Below are positions 40,817-51,371 of a stretch of DNA of 64,000 nt, in pieces (within the stretch, counting starts at the first letter, position 1; every line of letters starts with the position of its first letter). The position numbers and the translations under genes were made by a program. Location of the stretch: the NCBI RefSeq assembly GCF_016744155.1, contig NZ_JADGEW010000009.1, forward strand, positions 1 to 64,000, written 5' to 3'. Source of the DNA: Amphritea sp. (GTDB lineage: Bacteria > Pseudomonadota > Gammaproteobacteria > Pseudomonadales > Balneatricaceae). Under the pieces are notes generated by a model that made no database searches, was not told the origin of the DNA, and was given only the letters and a program-made list of their open reading frames with translations.

Positions 40817-42163
40817 TTAGCCTTCAAGCCAGTTGTTTACAAGAACCAGATCATCCTGAGTTAATACGCCAACCAGCGCCTTCAGGCGCAGTCCGTTAAT
40901 CAGATAATCATATTTGGCACGAGACAAGTCCCGTTTTGCGGAATACAGATCCCTTTCAGCGTCCAAGACACTGATAGCGGTCTCAAGACGCGCATCATAT
41001 GCGGCCCGACGCAAATCAAGTGTCGCCTGCTGAGCCTCAACTGACTTATTCAAAGCTTTAACACGCTTCACGGCATTCACTACACCCCAATAAGTTTCCC
41101 GGGATTGACGTCGTGACTCACGTAAGATACGAGTTAACTCTTCCTCAGCACTATGATAGCGGGCAACAGCCTCACGCTTACTGGAACTAACAGATCCACC
41201 CGAATAGATCGGAAGATTAAACTTCAGCATCAACTCTTGAGTCTCGATCTCATTTGCACCACCAAAAAGCCCCTGTCCGGTATCAGCATCATTAATTCGA
41301 AACACTGCATCCAGAGTAGGATAGTGACCGGCCCCTTGGCGCTTAACCTCTTGCCGCGCAACATCCACTGCTTCTCGCTGAGTAACCAGCGAGGGGTTAT
41401 TCTTCATTGCGTTTTCTAACCACTGCTTCTCTTCAGCAGGAACAGGTAAAACCAGATCAATTTCAGCTTGCAACGCAGCAAGGCTGCTCACATCGGTCCC
41501 TGTCATCTCATAAAGCGCTTCATAAGCATCTCTCTGAGCAACATCCGCCTCGGCATAATCCGCTTCAACTGAAGCCACTCGAGCTTCAGCATCATAGCGG
41601 TCAACCTTACGACCGACAGCAGCACTCTCACGCCCCTTCGCTTGCTTTAAATGCTGACGCGCAGCACTTAACTCTGAATTAAGAAAATCCAGTTCATCTT
41701 GAGAGGCCAACGCTTCCAGATAAGCTTCAGACACGCGCAACATCAAACCCTGTTGAGCATTAATCAATTCAGCGTCTGCTTGACGTAATTCAGTTTTAGC
41801 CTGTCCAATACGAATATAATTGGCATAACGGAAGATAGGCTGAGTAACAGTAAGCGCCCAGGTAGTAACCGGGTAATCAGCTTCCTTACCGTTAAAAACA
41901 ACGTTTTCGCTACTCACTACCGTTTCAGTAGTCTCAACCTGGTCATAAGTGAAATTAACTTCAGGCCGATATCCAGACCAAGCTTGGGTGATAATTTCTT
42001 GACTGGCCTGGTGATCGAACTGAGCCGATCGTAACTGAGGATCGCCTTCTAAGGCTGCTTTATAGAGTTGTACGAGATCTTCGGCGTGTAACGGCGCCGA
42101 ACAAAGCAAAGCAGAACAAAAAACCGTATTCGCCAGAATACGGATTAATTTATTATTAACCAT
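40817..42163 (-). CDS. TolC-family outer-membrane channel protein
   Basis: A 448-residue TolC/OEP-type protein. A signal peptide (hydrophobic residues 7-21, cleavage after LHA near 27) is followed by two TolC-type repeats with long helical hairpins and strand regions: LYKAALEGDPQLRSA, the internal repeat start WLENAMKNNPSLVTQRE, and YSGGSVSSSKREAVARYHSAEEEL. The TolC family forms trimeric outer-membrane channels that dock to periplasmic adaptors in type I secretion and efflux. It is the first gene of the giant-protein locus, 93 bp before the giant gene, and should provide the exit duct. The ATG at 42163 is preceded by a G-rich ribosome site (GGGGGGATGAC). The large AT-rich region upstream is the likely promoter of the whole 38-kb unit. 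Confidence 0.93.
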   Translation of the reverse strand: MVNNKLIRILANTVFCSALLCSAPLHAEDLVQLYKAALEGDPQLRSAQFDHQASQEIITQAWSGYRPEVNFTYDQVETTETVVSSENVVFNGKEADYPVTTWALTVTQPIFRYANYIRIGQAKTELRQADAELINAQQGLMLRVSEAYLEALASQDELDFLNSELSAARQHLKQAKGRESAAVGRKVDRYDAEARVASVEADYAEADVAQRDAYEALYEMTGTDVSSLAALQAEIDLVLPVPAEEKQWLENAMKNNPSLVTQREAVDVARQEVKRQGAGHYPTLDAVFRINDADTGQGLFGGANEIETQELMLKFNLPIYSGGSVSSSKREAVARYHSAEEELTRILRESRRQSRETYWGVVNAVKRVKALNKSVEAQQATLDLRRAAYDARLETAISVLDAERDLYSAKRDLSRAKYDYLINGLRLKALVGVLTQDDLVLVNNWLEG

Positions 42164-42562
42164 GTCATCCCCCCAACCTCATCCTAAGGCATCTCTCACC
42201 AGCAACCTTGCAGGAGAGCCAATATCCGTATTAATTCATATTTATAGTTATGTAGAACTACAGCATATATTACTTCTATTAAGAAGCCATTATGTTCAAA
42301 AAACAAGCAATATTCAAACAATAAGGCACGTCTGTACCACGCTTTTAACGGATTACAAAACAAATTGATATAAAACAAGACATTACAAAAAAAATCAATA
42401 AAAACAACAAATTAAACATATCTAATATATGGTACTTATAGACCATGCCGCTAAAAAAAAACTAATGAATCATACAAAAGTATGACCAATCTCATCTAAT
42501 AGCAGCCACCAGTGATTATTTTTTAACCAGTTGTAATCAACCCTCCTGACACTACCTAAAGC
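42164..42562 (-). promoter_or_regulatory. AT-rich upstream region of the giant-protein operon
   Basis: About 400 bp with no gene. It is much richer in A/T than the flanking genes, with long A tracts at 42387-42415 and 42454-42462. It must contain the promoter for the TolC-like gene. I see no convincing -35/-10 pair. The composition would suit a nucleoid-protein-silenced or curved-DNA promoter, but that is inference. Confidence 0.45.
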
Positions 42563-42599
42563 AAAAAAGGCGGGGACCATCATCGATGATACCCGCCCT
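42563..42599 (-). terminator. Intrinsic terminator of rnr
   Basis: On the minus strand GGCGGG pairs with CCCGCC around an inner ATCATCGATGAT palindrome, followed by TTTTTT. It lies about 36 bp after the rnr stop codon. Confidence 0.88.
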
Positions 42600-42634
42600 A
42601 AAACTAACTAATCCTAAGAAGAAGAACTTCTATA

Positions 42635-45343
42635 CTATGACTTATGCGAAGCTTTACCCCGCAACTTCTTCAGTTTACGTTTTTTAGCTCTATTACTCAG
42701 ACCTTTCGATTGCTTCTTGGATAAGCGGATCACTTCCAGCTCAGCCTCACTTAATCGGGTTTTTCCAGCATGCTCAGGCTTTGCCTCGGGCCGCTGCCGG
42801 GAACCATGCTCTGATTTTGCCTCAGGACTCCGCTTTCGGGGAGATTTTCCTGTGGCCGGCTTATTGCCAGCAGACTTATTATCAGATGCCTTTCCCCAGG
42901 GAGATTCTGAGTCAGTCCGCTTACGGGAGGTTGTCGCTTTAGCCTGCGGCCTGCCTGACTCCGGCTTTGCCCGCCCGGGCTTACGTCCCTGCTGACTTTC
43001 CAGTTCGGCCATCTGAATCTTACCTTTACGCAACATCTCCCGCTTACTGAGCCGCTTAACCTCACCATCGGTGCCCGCTGTTTGCTTATCCGCAGCATTT
43101 AACTGTTTAACCAGTTCGAAGTCGATCTTCCGGTCATCCAGATCTACCCGGACTACCTGCACCTGAACCCGATCACCGAGGCGGAAGGATTTACCGGTTC
43201 TTTCACCCTGTAGCCGCTGGCGTGGGGCATCAAACTGATAATAATCACCCGGCAACGCGGAAATATGAATCAAGCCTTCAACATAAACCTCTTCCAGCTC
43301 GACAAAGACACCGAAACCAGTCACAGCAGAGATAACACCAGCGAACTCATCGCCGACGCAATCCTGCATATATTCACACTTCAACCAGGCCATCACATCC
43401 CGGGTCGCATCATCCGCCCGACGCTCAGTCATAGAGCAGTGCTCACCCAACTCAACCATCTGCTCCATCGTGTAACCATAAAGGAACTTTTTATTAGACA
43501 GAAAATCCTCAGGCCGAACTAGGTGACGACTGTCGTTGCCGGAGTGAATTAGGCCACGAATAGCCCGGTGCACAATCAGATCGGGGTAGCGGCGAATCGG
43601 TGAAGTAAAGTGGGTATAAGCAGGATAGTTCAGACCAAAGTGCCCTTTATGCTCAGGACTATAAACCGCTTGGGACATGGAGCGTAGCATCATAATCTGG
43701 ATAACATGCTTATCCATCCGCCCTTCCAGCGACTCCGTCAGCGCCTGATAATCCTGTGGTGTCGGCTCTTCACCGCCCCCCAGACTTAATCCCAACGGCC
43801 CCAGATAGGTCCGCAAATTAATTAATTTAGATTCTTTAGGCCCATCATGTACCCGGAACAGTGCTGGCTGCTTCAGTTTTTGCAACATCTTTGCTGAAGC
43901 CACGTTGGCACACAGCATGCACTCTTCAATAATTTTATGAGCATCGTTGCGCACCACTGGAATGATCTTTTCGATCTTGCGCTCTTCACTAAAGACTATG
44001 CGCGTCTCGGTGGTATCAAAGTCGATCGCACCCCGCTCCTCTCTCGCTTTTCGCAAAGCGCAGTAAAGATCGTTCAGATGTTCGATATGCGGCAGTACTC
44101 CGGAATACTGCTGACGCATCTCTTTACCGAAATCAGAATCCGGCTCCTGCAACATCGCACCAACCTTAGTGTAAGTCAGCCGAGCTTTTGAGCGAATAAC
44201 CGCCTCATAAAACTGATAGCCGCTCATATTACCGCTGGCACTGATGGTCATCTCACACACCATCGCCAGACGGTTAACATCAGGATTCAGGGAGCAGAGA
44301 CCGTTAGACAGCATCTCCGGCAGCATCGGCACCACAAACTCTGGAAAATAGACAGAATTACCCCGACGATGGGCTTCAATATCCAGCTCACTGGCAGGAT
44401 TTACATAAGCTGAAACATCCGCGATAGCAACCCAGAGACGCCAACCACCGGAGCGCTTCGGCTCACAGTAAACAGCGTCATCAAAATCCTTTGCATCTTC
44501 ACCATCAATCGTAACTAAGGCCAGCTCTCTCAGATCAACCCGGTTCTTAACTGAAGAATCTTCCACTTCAGGGCCAAACTCACTGACCTCCTGGCGTATC
44601 CCGTCGGTCCATTCATTAGGAATATCATAGTTATGGATGGCAACCTTAATCTCCATCCCTGCTGCCATATGATCACCCAGCACTTCGGTAACCCGGGCAG
44701 TCGCCTTGGCTCGCTTAGAAGGCGGCGTGATCAACTCGACCACCACCAACTGCCCCTGTTTATATTTCAGCTTACTATCTGGATCTGGCATTATCTGAAT
44801 ATCATTGGTGATCCGCTGGTTCTCCGGGGTCATATAACCGAAACCACCCTGTCCCTGAAAACGCCCCACCAACTTACGGGTTTTGCGTTCAAGCACCTCA
44901 ACGATAGCTCCCTCTGTACGCCCCTTACGATCCTGACCCGTCGCACGAACCAGCACCCGGTCGCCATCAAAAACCTGACGCATCTCCCGGGCAGAAAGGA
45001 AGATATCATCTCCCGCCTCATCCGGAATCAGAAAACCAAAACCATCCCGATGCCCCATAATACGGCCCGCAACCAGGTCTAGCTTACTCAGCAGTACATA
45101 CTGAGCTTTGCGGTTGCGCATCAACTGACCATCCCGTTCCATCGCTCTCAGACGGCGACGCAGTGCTTCAGAGCTATCTTCATCACCAATATCCAGCAAT
45201 TTTTCCAACTGCGGACGAGTCAGCGGTTCACCCTGCTCATCCAGCAACTGCATAATCAGCTCCCGGCTAGCGATGGGGCGTTCGTATTTATCCGCTTCGC
45301 GGACAGCATGGGGATCTTCAGAAAAGTTTTTGGGATCAGACAT
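42635..45343 (-). CDS. rnr: Ribonuclease R
   Basis: A 3'-5' exoribonuclease of the RNase II/RNB family that degrades structured RNA in the cytoplasm. Order: N-terminal helix-turn-helix (about 25-85, with RPQLEKLLDIGDED), two cold-shock-type domains (about 85-250), RNB catalytic domain (about 265-600) with the signature DGEDAKDFDDAVYCE carrying the metal-binding aspartates, S1 domain (about 650-735), and a long Lys/Arg/Ser-rich tail (about 750-902), as expected for RNase R. The length of 902 is slightly above the 813 of E. coli, mostly because of the basic tail. The usual partner rlmB is not downstream; a terminator follows instead, so the gene appears monocistronic here. Confidence 0.97.
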   Translation of the reverse strand: MSDPKNFSEDPHAVREADKYERPIASRELIMQLLDEQGEPLTRPQLEKLLDIGDEDSSEALRRRLRAMERDGQLMRNRKAQYVLLSKLDLVAGRIMGHRDGFGFLIPDEAGDDIFLSAREMRQVFDGDRVLVRATGQDRKGRTEGAIVEVLERKTRKLVGRFQGQGGFGYMTPENQRITNDIQIMPDPDSKLKYKQGQLVVVELITPPSKRAKATARVTEVLGDHMAAGMEIKVAIHNYDIPNEWTDGIRQEVSEFGPEVEDSSVKNRVDLRELALVTIDGEDAKDFDDAVYCEPKRSGGWRLWVAIADVSAYVNPASELDIEAHRRGNSVYFPEFVVPMLPEMLSNGLCSLNPDVNRLAMVCEMTISASGNMSGYQFYEAVIRSKARLTYTKVGAMLQEPDSDFGKEMRQQYSGVLPHIEHLNDLYCALRKAREERGAIDFDTTETRIVFSEERKIEKIIPVVRNDAHKIIEECMLCANVASAKMLQKLKQPALFRVHDGPKESKLINLRTYLGPLGLSLGGGEEPTPQDYQALTESLEGRMDKHVIQIMMLRSMSQAVYSPEHKGHFGLNYPAYTHFTSPIRRYPDLIVHRAIRGLIHSGNDSRHLVRPEDFLSNKKFLYGYTMEQMVELGEHCSMTERRADDATRDVMAWLKCEYMQDCVGDEFAGVISAVTGFGVFVELEEVYVEGLIHISALPGDYYQFDAPRQRLQGERTGKSFRLGDRVQVQVVRVDLDDRKIDFELVKQLNAADKQTAGTDGEVKRLSKREMLRKGKIQMAELESQQGRKPGRAKPESGRPQAKATTSRKRTDSESPWGKASDNKSAGNKPATGKSPRKRSPEAKSEHGSRQRPEAKPEHAGKTRLSEAELEVIRLSKKQSKGLSNRAKKRKLKKLRGKASHKS

Positions 45344-45474
45344 TAAGCATCTTCTGTTATATAGATTTAGAGTAACTATACTCCAACAACTCGTTAATCT
45401 GGAGTCTTTCCCAGAGAAGATATTCAGTTAAAAGGTCTGAAGTTTCTTCACCGAGAAACAAGTATAGCCCATAC

Positions 45475-45503
45475 AAAAAAACCGGCTATCAGCCGGCTTT
45501 TTT
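45475..45503. terminator. Intrinsic terminator of the secF operon
   Basis: AGCCGGCT-GAT-AGCCGGTT-type hairpin followed by a T run on the minus strand, just after the secF stop. The A run on the other side makes it potentially bidirectional. Confidence 0.9.
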
Positions 45504-45519
45504 AAGTAAAGAATGCAAC

Positions 45520-46443
45520 TCAAGGCATCTCGTCAACTTCATCGCCTTCAGGCTTCTCGGGTGGCATCAGATCTTCCTTACAGATACCCAACATGACCAG
45601 TACATTGGCCGCCACATAGATAGAAGAGTAGGTACCCACACAGACACCCACTAACAATGCGACAGCAAAACCGTGAATCATTTCACCACCAAATACAGCT
45701 AGAGCAATCAACACCAGCAAGGTAGTAAAGGAGGTCACCAGTGTACGTCCCAAGGTCTGACTCAGTGAGATATTCATAATCTCGATTGAGTCACTCTTAC
45801 GTATCTTGCGGAAGTTCTCCCGAATACGGTCAGATACTACAATGGTATCGTTAAGCGAGTAACCTATAACCGCTAGCAGTGCCGCCAGTACAGTCAGATC
45901 AAAATCCAGTTTCAGGATAGAGAAAAAACCCAATACGATCAGCACATCATGCGCCAGCGCCGTTACCGCACCGATAGAGAATTTCAGCTGGAAGCGGAAG
46001 GCTACATATACCATCACCATAAACAGTGCCAGCAGCATACCCAGACCGCCCTGCTCTCGCAGCTCTTCACCAACCTGAGCACCGACAAATTCGTTTCGGC
46101 GCAAAGTCAGCTCTTGAGTTTCACCGCTTTGCAGGGTTTCTAATACCTGATCTCCCAGTTTAGGATCATGAGCGACACCCATACGAATCAGAATATCAAC
46201 GGGCGAGCCAAAGGTTTGCACTATTGCATCTTCGTAGCCTGCACTCTGCAGCTTATCACGCAGACCATTGAGATCTGGCTCTTGCTCAAAGCCCACTTCG
46301 ATCAGCGAACCGCCGGTAAAATCCAGGCCAAACTTAAGACCATTGACCGCCAGTGAACCGATCGAAATCAGCAATAAAACGATCGACAATCCGGTTGCGA
46401 TCTTACGCAACCCCATAAAGTTATAAATTTTTTCAGTCGTCAT
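45520..46443 (-). CDS. secF: Protein translocase subunit SecF
   Basis: Inner-membrane partner of SecD; together they use the proton-motive force to aid late steps of Sec export. A 307-residue protein with six predicted membrane helices. It has the family start (an N-terminal helix, then FGLDFTGGSLIEVGFE), a periplasmic P1 domain, and the cytoplasm-facing motif DTIVVSDRIREN between helices. The gene starts 14 bp after secD and ends the queA-tgt-yajC-secD-secF block. The length agrees with SecF of E. coli (323). The C-terminus is Glu/Asp-rich. Confidence 0.97.
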   Translation of the reverse strand: MTTEKIYNFMGLRKIATGLSIVLLLISIGSLAVNGLKFGLDFTGGSLIEVGFEQEPDLNGLRDKLQSAGYEDAIVQTFGSPVDILIRMGVAHDPKLGDQVLETLQSGETQELTLRRNEFVGAQVGEELREQGGLGMLLALFMVMVYVAFRFQLKFSIGAVTALAHDVLIVLGFFSILKLDFDLTVLAALLAVIGYSLNDTIVVSDRIRENFRKIRKSDSIEIMNISLSQTLGRTLVTSFTTLLVLIALAVFGGEMIHGFAVALLVGVCVGTYSSIYVAANVLVMLGICKEDLMPPEKPEGDEVDEMP

Positions 46444-46457
46444 CTTACTCTACTCCG

Positions 46458-48317
46458 TCAAATCGACAGTTTCTTCACTGCACGACCGCCGTATGTCAGG
46501 TTAACCAACAAGCGGGTAACCATAATAGCCGTGAACATGGAGGTCAGAATACCGACCGACAAGGTAATCGCGAAGCCCTTCACCGGCCCCGAACCCATAG
46601 CGAACAGAATCACTGACGCCAGCAAGGTGGTAATATTGGCATCAAAAATAGTCGTAAATGCTCGATCAAATCCGGCACTTATCGCCGATTGCGCCGGCAA
46701 ACCATTCTTCAGCTCTTCCCGTATTCGAGAGAAGATCAGCACGTTTGCATCTACCGCCATACCGACTGTCAACACAATACCGGCAATACCCGGCAAGGTT
46801 AATGTAGCCGACAACATCGACATCACCGCCAGCAACAGAACCAGGTTAAGTGTCAACGCGATATTCGCCAATACACCAAACACTCGGTAGTAAACCAGCA
46901 TGAACAACAGCACCAGAGCAAAACCAATCTGTACTGAGAACACACCCATTGCAATATTTTGCTCACCCAGGCTTGGCCCCACGGTGCGCTCTTCGACAAA
47001 GTAGATCGGCGCAGCCAAAGCACCTGATCGAAGCAACAATGCTAATTCAGAAGATTCAGTCGCACTATCCAGACCGGTAATACGGAAGCTGGCACCCAGC
47101 ACGCTCTGAATTGTTGCCAGAGAGATAATGCGCTTCTCTACATAAGGAATCCGCTTAGCGACCTGCTCACCATCAACAGTTTCGTAAAGAGTACGGCTCT
47201 TATGCTCAACAAACAGTACCGCCATCCGACGCTGAATTGCGTTACGGGTAGTACGGTTCATCAACTGACCGCCCTTGGCATCCAGCGAAATATTAACCTG
47301 CGGCTGACCAGTTTCATCAAAGGATGACTGAGCATTAGAAACACTGGAACCGGTAATAATAATATCTTTTTCCAGTATGCCTTTATTAGGGCGACGGTTC
47401 TCATTACGGAACTGATAAGTTTCAGTGGTCGCACGGGAAGCATCGGTTTTAGCTTCTAAGCGGAACTCAAGGTTCGCTGTTTTACCAATAATACGTTTCG
47501 CGGCAGCCGCATCCTGAATACCCGGCAACTGAACCACAATACGGTTACGACCCTGACGTTGAACCAGCGGCTCAGCTACACCCAACTCGTTCACACGGTT
47601 ACGCAGCGTTGTCAGGTTTTGCTTGATCGCATAATCTTCAATTTCGCTAATCTTGCTGTCAGAAAGATTGATGGTCAGGTAAAAGGCTTGTTCACGATCT
47701 TCTGAATCGATCAGAAATTCTGAGTAATCCTTACGCAACAGGCTCATCGCCTCATCACGCACTTCAGTCGTTGAGAACTTAAGTTCCAGACTACCATCTT
47801 CCCGATGGTTCACAGCGCGATAACGCAGCTTCTCGGTTCGCAGCTTGGTTTTGATCTCACTGACGTAGACATCAAGACGCGAAGTCACTGCAGAGACCAT
47901 ATCCACTTCCAACAGAAAGTGAACACCACCACGCAGATCCAGGCCCAACTTCATCGGGCCCGCGCCCACTGAACGCAGCCATTCAGGCGTTGTCGGAGCA
48001 AGGTTCAGAGCCACCACATAATCATCACCCAATGTACGGCTGATAACTTCTTTTGCCTCAAGCTGAGCTCGGCTATCAGGGAAACGAATCAGGCCGCCCT
48101 TATCAGTCAACTCATCTTCTTTAAAGCTGATCTGAGCTTGCGTCAGCGACTGCTTCACCCGGTCCAGCAAAGGTTGGTTTACAATATTCGCCTCCCGGGT
48201 ACCGGAAAGCTGAACAGCATAATCATCAGGGTAAAGGTTAGGCGCAGCATAGATACCACCAACCAGCAGTACCAGAATAATCAGCGCGTTTTTCCACAGT
48301 GGATATTTATTGAGCAT
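46458..48317 (-). CDS. secD: Protein translocase subunit SecD
   Basis: A 619-residue inner-membrane protein, close to E. coli SecD (615). The N-terminal helix is followed by a large periplasmic region (about 30-440) with the conserved GLDLRGGVHFLLEVD motif near 122-136. Five further helices follow, with TVGMAVDANVLIFSRIREE in the membrane domain, the conserved D and R region needed for proton-driven function. It is separated from yajC by an intrinsic-terminator-like hairpin, so secDF expression may be reduced relative to yajC or may have its own promoter. Confidence 0.97.
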   Translation of the reverse strand: MLNKYPLWKNALIILVLLVGGIYAAPNLYPDDYAVQLSGTREANIVNQPLLDRVKQSLTQAQISFKEDELTDKGGLIRFPDSRAQLEAKEVISRTLGDDYVVALNLAPTTPEWLRSVGAGPMKLGLDLRGGVHFLLEVDMVSAVTSRLDVYVSEIKTKLRTEKLRYRAVNHREDGSLELKFSTTEVRDEAMSLLRKDYSEFLIDSEDREQAFYLTINLSDSKISEIEDYAIKQNLTTLRNRVNELGVAEPLVQRQGRNRIVVQLPGIQDAAAAKRIIGKTANLEFRLEAKTDASRATTETYQFRNENRRPNKGILEKDIIITGSSVSNAQSSFDETGQPQVNISLDAKGGQLMNRTTRNAIQRRMAVLFVEHKSRTLYETVDGEQVAKRIPYVEKRIISLATIQSVLGASFRITGLDSATESSELALLLRSGALAAPIYFVEERTVGPSLGEQNIAMGVFSVQIGFALVLLFMLVYYRVFGVLANIALTLNLVLLLAVMSMLSATLTLPGIAGIVLTVGMAVDANVLIFSRIREELKNGLPAQSAISAGFDRAFTTIFDANITTLLASVILFAMGSGPVKGFAITLSVGILTSMFTAIMVTRLLVNLTYGGRAVKKLSI

Positions 48318-48348
48318 GGCGCTCTGTCCCTACATAAAACAAATCAAA

Positions 48349-48370
48349 AAACGCCACGATAGTGGCGTTT
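48349..48370 (-). terminator. Terminator-like hairpin between yajC and secD
   Basis: AACGCCAC-TATC-GTGGCGTT on the minus strand, followed by TTTTTG. It lies in the 69-bp gap between the yajC stop and the secD start, so it would act as a partial terminator or attenuator inside the operon. Confidence 0.75.
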
Positions 48371-48386
48371 TGTTATGAGATTGTTA

Positions 48387-48722
48387 CTAGATCTCTTTAA
48401 TAGTGCCTTTTGGCAGCGCAGCACTCACGTGACCTTTCTGAAACGTCAGCTCAGTAGTGTCGTTTACGCTCAGTACAATATAGTCATCATTCAAACGCAC
48501 TACTTTACCAATCAGGCCGCCAGCAGTGATCACTTCATCACCCTTAGCCAGCCCACCCAGCAATGCTTTATGATCTTTTGCACGCTTGGCCTGTGGGCGC
48601 CACATGAACATATAGAAAATAACACCGAAACCAACCAGGAAAATAAGGTTGAACATACTTGGATCTAAACCACCCGGTCCTGTAGCGTCTGCAGCTTCAG
48701 CTGTAGCGATTAAAAAGCTCAT
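48387..48722 (-). CDS. yajC: Sec translocon accessory protein YajC
   Basis: A 111-residue single-span protein. A short N-terminus is followed by a membrane helix (about 23-42, FNLIFLVGFGVIFYMFMWRP), then a cytosolic domain with QAKRAKDHKALLGGLAKGDEVITAGGLIGKV-type sequence typical of YajC. It associates with SecDF in the inner membrane. It lies 41 bp after tgt in the standard gene order. Confidence 0.97.
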   Translation of the reverse strand: MSFLIATAEAADATGPGGLDPSMFNLIFLVGFGVIFYMFMWRPQAKRAKDHKALLGGLAKGDEVITAGGLIGKVVRLNDDYIVLSVNDTTELTFQKGHVSAALPKGTIKEI

Positions 48723-48763
48723 CGGTATTTCTCCTAATACTTATTAAAATCAATCAATTAAAG

Positions 48764-49948
<1,185 letters not shown>

Positions 49949-50045
49949 AAGGAATTCGCCATCAGAGCAGTAATCTCTACCCTATATAAGGCTGATTTGA
50001 ATAAATTAAAGGCTACTTTCTGTTTTTTCGATTCAGACGCCATTG

Positions 50046-51083
50046 TTACTTAAACTTTTTCTTGGTCAAAAACATGGCGTCGCCGTAACTAAAGAAGCGA
50101 TACCGCTGCTCTACTGCTTCTTTATAAGCAGCCATCATATGCTCGTAACCGGCAAATGCGGATACCAGCATGAGTAGAGTAGATTCAGGCAGATGAAAGT
50201 TGGTAATCAATAGATCTACTGTACGGAACTGGTAGCCGGGGAAAATAAAGATATCGGTATCACCGAAAAAGGGCTCGATCTGCCCCTCTTTACTCGCCGT
50301 TTCAAGACAACGCACAGAAGTTGTACCCACCGCCAGCACCCGATTGCCCCGCGCCTTGGTTTCCCTAACGGCCTGACAAACTTCCTCAGACACCTCGATA
50401 TATTCAGCATGCATCTTATGATCTTGAATATTATCGACTTTCACCGGACGGAATGTGCCTGCACCTACATGCAGAGTAACAAAAGCTTTATTGATGCCTT
50501 TTGCTTCTAAGCTGGCGAACAACTCATCATCAAAATGTAATCCGGCGGTAGGTGCAGCAACAGCACCCGGTTTTTCATTATATACCGTCTGATAACGTTC
50601 TCGGTCCGACAGTTCATCTTCCCGCTTCATATAAGGAGGCAACGGCATATGGCCGAACTGCTCTAACGCTTCAATCAGATGACCTTCAACCAGATCAAAT
50701 TCAAGTTCAAAAAGATCGTCATGGCGGGCAACCATTGTCGCCTTCAGGCCGCCATCAAATGTCAACTCGGCACCAGGCTTCGGTGACCGGCTAGAGCGAA
50801 TATGCGCCAGCGCTGAACGCTCATCCAACACCCGCTCGATCAATATCTCGATTTTACCGCCGGACGCCTTCTGACCAAACATCCGTGCAGGAATCACCCG
50901 AGTGTTATTGAACACCACCAGATCACCGGGCTCGAGCAGATCCAAAACGTCGAAGAACTGCCGGTGCTGGAACTCACCGCTGTTGCCATCAACACAGAAC
51001 AGACGGCTATCGCTGCGCTTTTCCAGGGGATAACGAGCAATCAACTCATCGGGGAGATCAAAATGAAAATCTTTAACCTGCAT
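50046..51083 (-). CDS. queA: tRNA preQ1(34) S-adenosylmethionine ribosyltransferase-isomerase QueA
   Basis: Adds the epoxycyclopentanediol precursor to preQ1 on tRNA, using the ribose part of S-adenosylmethionine; cytosolic. Family landmarks: [18 protein letters not shown] at the start, [41 protein letters not shown], and a C-terminal [20 protein letters not shown] chose the ATG at 51083 because the family starts [11 protein letters not shown]; an in-frame TTG at 51107 adds eight unrelated residues. It leads the queA-tgt-yajC-secDF block. Confidence 0.96.
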   Translation of the reverse strand: MQVKDFHFDLPDELIARYPLEKRSDSRLFCVDGNSGEFQHRQFFDVLDLLEPGDLVVFNNTRVIPARMFGQKASGGKIEILIERVLDERSALAHIRSSRSPKPGAELTFDGGLKATMVARHDDLFELEFDLVEGHLIEALEQFGHMPLPPYMKREDELSDRERYQTVYNEKPGAVAAPTAGLHFDDELFASLEAKGINKAFVTLHVGAGTFRPVKVDNIQDHKMHAEYIEVSEEVCQAVRETKARGNRVLAVGTTSVRCLETASKEGQIEPFFGDTDIFIFPGYQFRTVDLLITNFHLPESTLLMLVSAFAGYEHMMAAYKEAVEQRYRFFSYGDAMFLTKKKFK

Positions 51084-51287
51084 AGAGAAACGTAACCTGA
51101 AGCTCAATTATTTAGCTAAAGCCGGCACTTTAATCAGTACTCAGCCCACAAAAGGGTGCGTATCCTACCCGATTTACATTGAAATTTCAGCTATATTGCG
51201 CGTGATAAAAGAATGATGAAGATCACAAACGAGAGGGATAAATTTACCGGAATTGGCTACCGTCTGATATTGGGCCAGAGTGCCCAT

Positions 51288-51342
51288 AAAAAAACGGAAA
51301 AAACATCAGCAGATGCTCACTAACAGAGCTCTATCTGCTGAT
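51288..51342 (-). terminator. Terminator of the haem-protein operon
   Basis: On the minus strand ATCAGCAGAT pairs with ATCTGCTGAT around an 18-base loop, followed by two T runs (GTTTTTTCCGTTTTTTT). It lies about 30 bp after the stop of the cytochrome-like gene. Confidence 0.8.
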
Positions 51343-51371
51343 ACTTTTCCCGGCTTACGCCTTACTTAATT

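Noticed and set aside
50046-51107. QueA start at TTG 51107
   Set aside because: The family starts at [11 protein letters not shown], matching the ATG at 51083.
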